In this document: positions 5,045 to 6,544 of the stretch, piece after piece
Layout: each line of letters opens with the position of its first letter
Position numbering within the stretch: position 1 is the first letter of the stretch
Origin: DATDOO01 sp035293245
GTDB lineage: Bacteria > Pseudomonadota > Gammaproteobacteria > Methylococcales > Methylococcaceae
Assembly (NCBI GenBank): GCA_035293245.1
Contig: DATDOO010000328.1
Coordinates: 1-6,544 of the forward strand
Length of the DNA stretch: 6,544 bases
Direction: 5' to 3'
Translations under genes and position numbers: made by a program
The notes under the pieces: generated by a model
Database searches by the model: none
What the model was told of the DNA's origin: nothing
What the model saw: the letters and a program-made list of their open reading frames with translations, nothing else

Positions 5045-6544
5045 AGTGATACAAATTTTCTGGGTCATAGTCCGGCACCTCCGGCAACAATCCCAAATCC
5101 GCGTGATACAGCGCGCTGCTTTTCTGGAGCAGGAAGTCCTCGTGCAACTCCAGGTCGCTGCTGGCCAGCAGCCTCTTCCACTGCCGGTCGTAAAGCGTGA
5201 CCGCATGCCGCTGCAGGCGGCGCATGAGTTCCCGGTTCGGGCCGATCTTCTTCAGCAGCGCGATCAGTTCCGCACCTTCGCCCCACAGCACGAACACCGC
5301 CCGCTGGCCCTCGTCCGGAATCAGGCGGAATTTCTCCGCCGCACTGCGGAACTGGATTTCGGCCCTGGCGGCATCACGGGTTAAGAGATCCATTACCCCC
5401 TCCTTGTCGTGGCTGTTCACGTCGCCATAGAAAAAATCGAAGTAGCGGGCATAGTTTGCGTGAGTCAGTAGCTCACCAGGCGAGCCTGTGAGAACTTTTT
5501 GTGCGGCTTGTTCGGCTTTGAGCAAAAGTCCGCTGGGCGATGGCTTCGGCGGATTGAAGACGAAGACCCGCCCACCTCTCCCCGGCAGATTTCCTTCCCG
5601 GTTGCAGCGGCCCGCGGCTTGGGCGATGGAATCAAGGCCGGCCATGGCGCGATAGACCACGGGGAAATCCAGGTCCACGCCCGCTTCCACCAATTGAGTG
5701 CTCACTACGCGAGTCGGTAATCCGTCCTTGAGCCGCTGGCGGATGCTGCGGATCACCTGGGCGCGGTGGGCGCCGCACATTCGGGCCGAGAGGTGGACGG
5801 TCCCCGGCGGCAGCTTCCGCCACAGTTCTTCCGCGTCGTCGCGGCGGTTGACGATGCACAGCGCCTGTTCGTGCTGCATAAGCGCGGCGGCGATGTCGTC
5901 CCAGCCAAGACGTTCCTCGATGGATTGAGGCAAGGTGACCGTCACGCGCTCTAGTTCGCGGCTGAGCCGTTCCGGGTCCGGCGCCAGTTCGCGGGCTGCG
6001 CCGAGTCCCTGTAAGTCGATTCTGCCGAACGGATCGGTGCGGGTCTTGCCGAGTTCCGGCTGGGTGGCGGTGGAAAGAACCACCGAGACCCGGTAGCGCT
6101 CCAGCAGTTGCCGCAGCGCGTCGAGAATGGGCTTGAGGTGTTCCGGCGGCAGAAGCTGCGCCTCGTCCAGAATCACCACGCTTTCGGCGATGTTGTGCAG
6201 CTTGCGGCAGCGGGAAGGCCTGGCGGCGTATAAGGATTCGAAAAACTGGACGTTGGTGGTCACCACGACGGGCGCATCCCAATTCTCGCAGGCCAGCCGG
6301 CTTTTGGGAGTTTCGTTGTCCACATCCAGATTGCTGTGGTGTTCGATCACAGGCAGAGGTTCAATGCCGGCAAAAACCGCGCTGAAAACGTCCGCCGTTT
6401 GCTCGATGATGCTGGTGTAGGGAATGACGTAAATCACCCGTTTGAGGCCGTGCAGCGCGGCGTGCCGCAGGGCGAATCCCAGAGACGCCAGCGTCTTGCC
6501 GCCGCCGGTGGGAACGCTGAGGCTGAACAGGCCCGGCGTATCGG
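5043..6544 (-). CDS. cas3: Cas3 helicase, type I-C (5' end cut by window edge)
   Basis: This is the ATP-dependent ssDNA helicase of type I CRISPR interference, which is recruited to Cascade-bound targets and unwinds and degrades the DNA. The frame stays open to the right edge (first full codon 6542-6540), giving 499 visible residues. Seen in order: Walker A PTGGGKT at fragment residues 11-17 (bases 6512-6492), the Walker B/DEAD-like box LDEAQ around 125-129, motif III STATQ around 157-161, motif V (STQLVEAGVDLDFP) around 281-294, and motif VI QAAGRCNREG around 308-317. The C-terminal tail ends YHADLGLLPE..., as in I-C Cas3 proteins. The N-terminal HD nuclease domain, normally about 200-250 residues before Walker A, must lie outside the window, so nuclease activity cannot be judged. 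All helicase motifs seen look intact. The gene ends with TGA at 5045-5043, and the next gene, cas5c, follows after 164 bp containing a repeat element. Confidence 0.97.
   Translation of the reverse strand, partial: DTPGLFSLSVPTGGGKTLASLGFALRHAALHGLKRVIYVIPYTSIIEQTADVFSAVFAGIEPLPVIEHHSNLDVDNETPKSRLACENWDAPVVVTTNVQFFESLYAARPSRCRKLHNIAESVVILDEAQLLPPEHLKPILDALRQLLERYRVSVVLSTATQPELGKTRTDPFGRIDLQGLGAARELAPDPERLSRELERVTVTLPQSIEERLGWDDIAAALMQHEQALCIVNRRDDAEELWRKLPPGTVHLSARMCGAHRAQVIRSIRQRLKDGLPTRVVSTQLVEAGVDLDFPVVYRAMAGLDSIAQAAGRCNREGNLPGRGGRVFVFNPPKPSPSGLLLKAEQAAQKVLTGSPGELLTHANYARYFDFFYGDVNSHDKEGVMDLLTRDAARAEIQFRSAAEKFRLIPDEGQRAVFVLWGEGAELIALLKKIGPNRELMRRLQRHAVTLYDRQWKRLLASSDLELHEDFLLQKSSALYHADLGLLPEVPDYDPENLYH

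Noticed and set aside
4162..5049. Plus-strand open frame across cas5c and the hairpin element
   Set aside because: It is antisense to cas5c and runs through a non-coding palindromic element; the translation shows no recognisable domain.
4904..5206. Minus-strand open frame over the 3' end of cas3 and the hairpin element
   Set aside because: It is out of frame with cas3, partly made from the inverted repeat, and resembles nothing; the real cas3 frame ends at 5043.
1..6544. CRISPR array within the window
   Set aside because: No set of regularly spaced direct repeats of about 25-40 bases was found; the array presumably lies beyond cas2, past the left edge.

Overview
The window is one gene cluster read entirely from the minus strand: most of a type I-C CRISPR-Cas operon from a GC-rich bacterium. 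The overall composition, and the presence of a REP-like hairpin pair, suggest a proteobacterium (beta or gamma). I cannot name a genus from the sequence. Both ends are cut: the 5' part of cas3 (with its HD nuclease) lies beyond the right edge, and the 3' part of cas1 and any cas2 and CRISPR array lie beyond the left edge. No repeat-spacer array is present in the window.

In transcription order (right to left) the layout is: cas3 helicase fragment (6544-5043); a short intergenic stretch holding a compact inverted-repeat element (about 4921-5037) bounded by a 7-bp direct repeat; cas5c (4878-4213); cas8c/csd1 (4216-2465), with a likely internal translation start for the small subunit Cas11c (2854-2465); cas7c/csd2 (2460-1567); a HicB-family antitoxin (1546-1340); a HicA-family toxin (1343-1101); cas4 (1104-460); and cas1 (475-1, partial). 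Cas5c, Cas8c, Cas7c and Cas11c form the I-C Cascade. Cas3 is the recruited helicase-nuclease. Cas4 and Cas1 (with Cas2) acquire spacers.

Three things stand out. First, a complete hicBA toxin-antitoxin pair sits inside the cas operon, exactly between the interference genes and the adaptation genes. It is joined to cas4 by 4-nt stop/start overlaps, and cas4 has a GTG start with no visible ribosome binding site, so Cas4 synthesis probably depends on ribosomes finishing hicA. Second, cas8c is a compositional mosaic: roughly its first 268 codons are about 51% GC with TTA/AGA/ACA/GGA/GTA codons, while the rest of the gene and its neighbours are about 60-75% GC with GC-ending codons. The change is abrupt near base 3412, which suggests replacement of the part of Cas8 that reads the PAM. 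Third, the cas3-cas5c gap holds a mobile-looking hairpin element, possibly a recent insertion at the cas3 stop codon.

Except for the 164-bp cas3-cas5c gap, intergenic spaces are 20 nt or less or are overlaps, so the genes are almost certainly co-transcribed. I saw no convincing internal promoter or intrinsic terminator.
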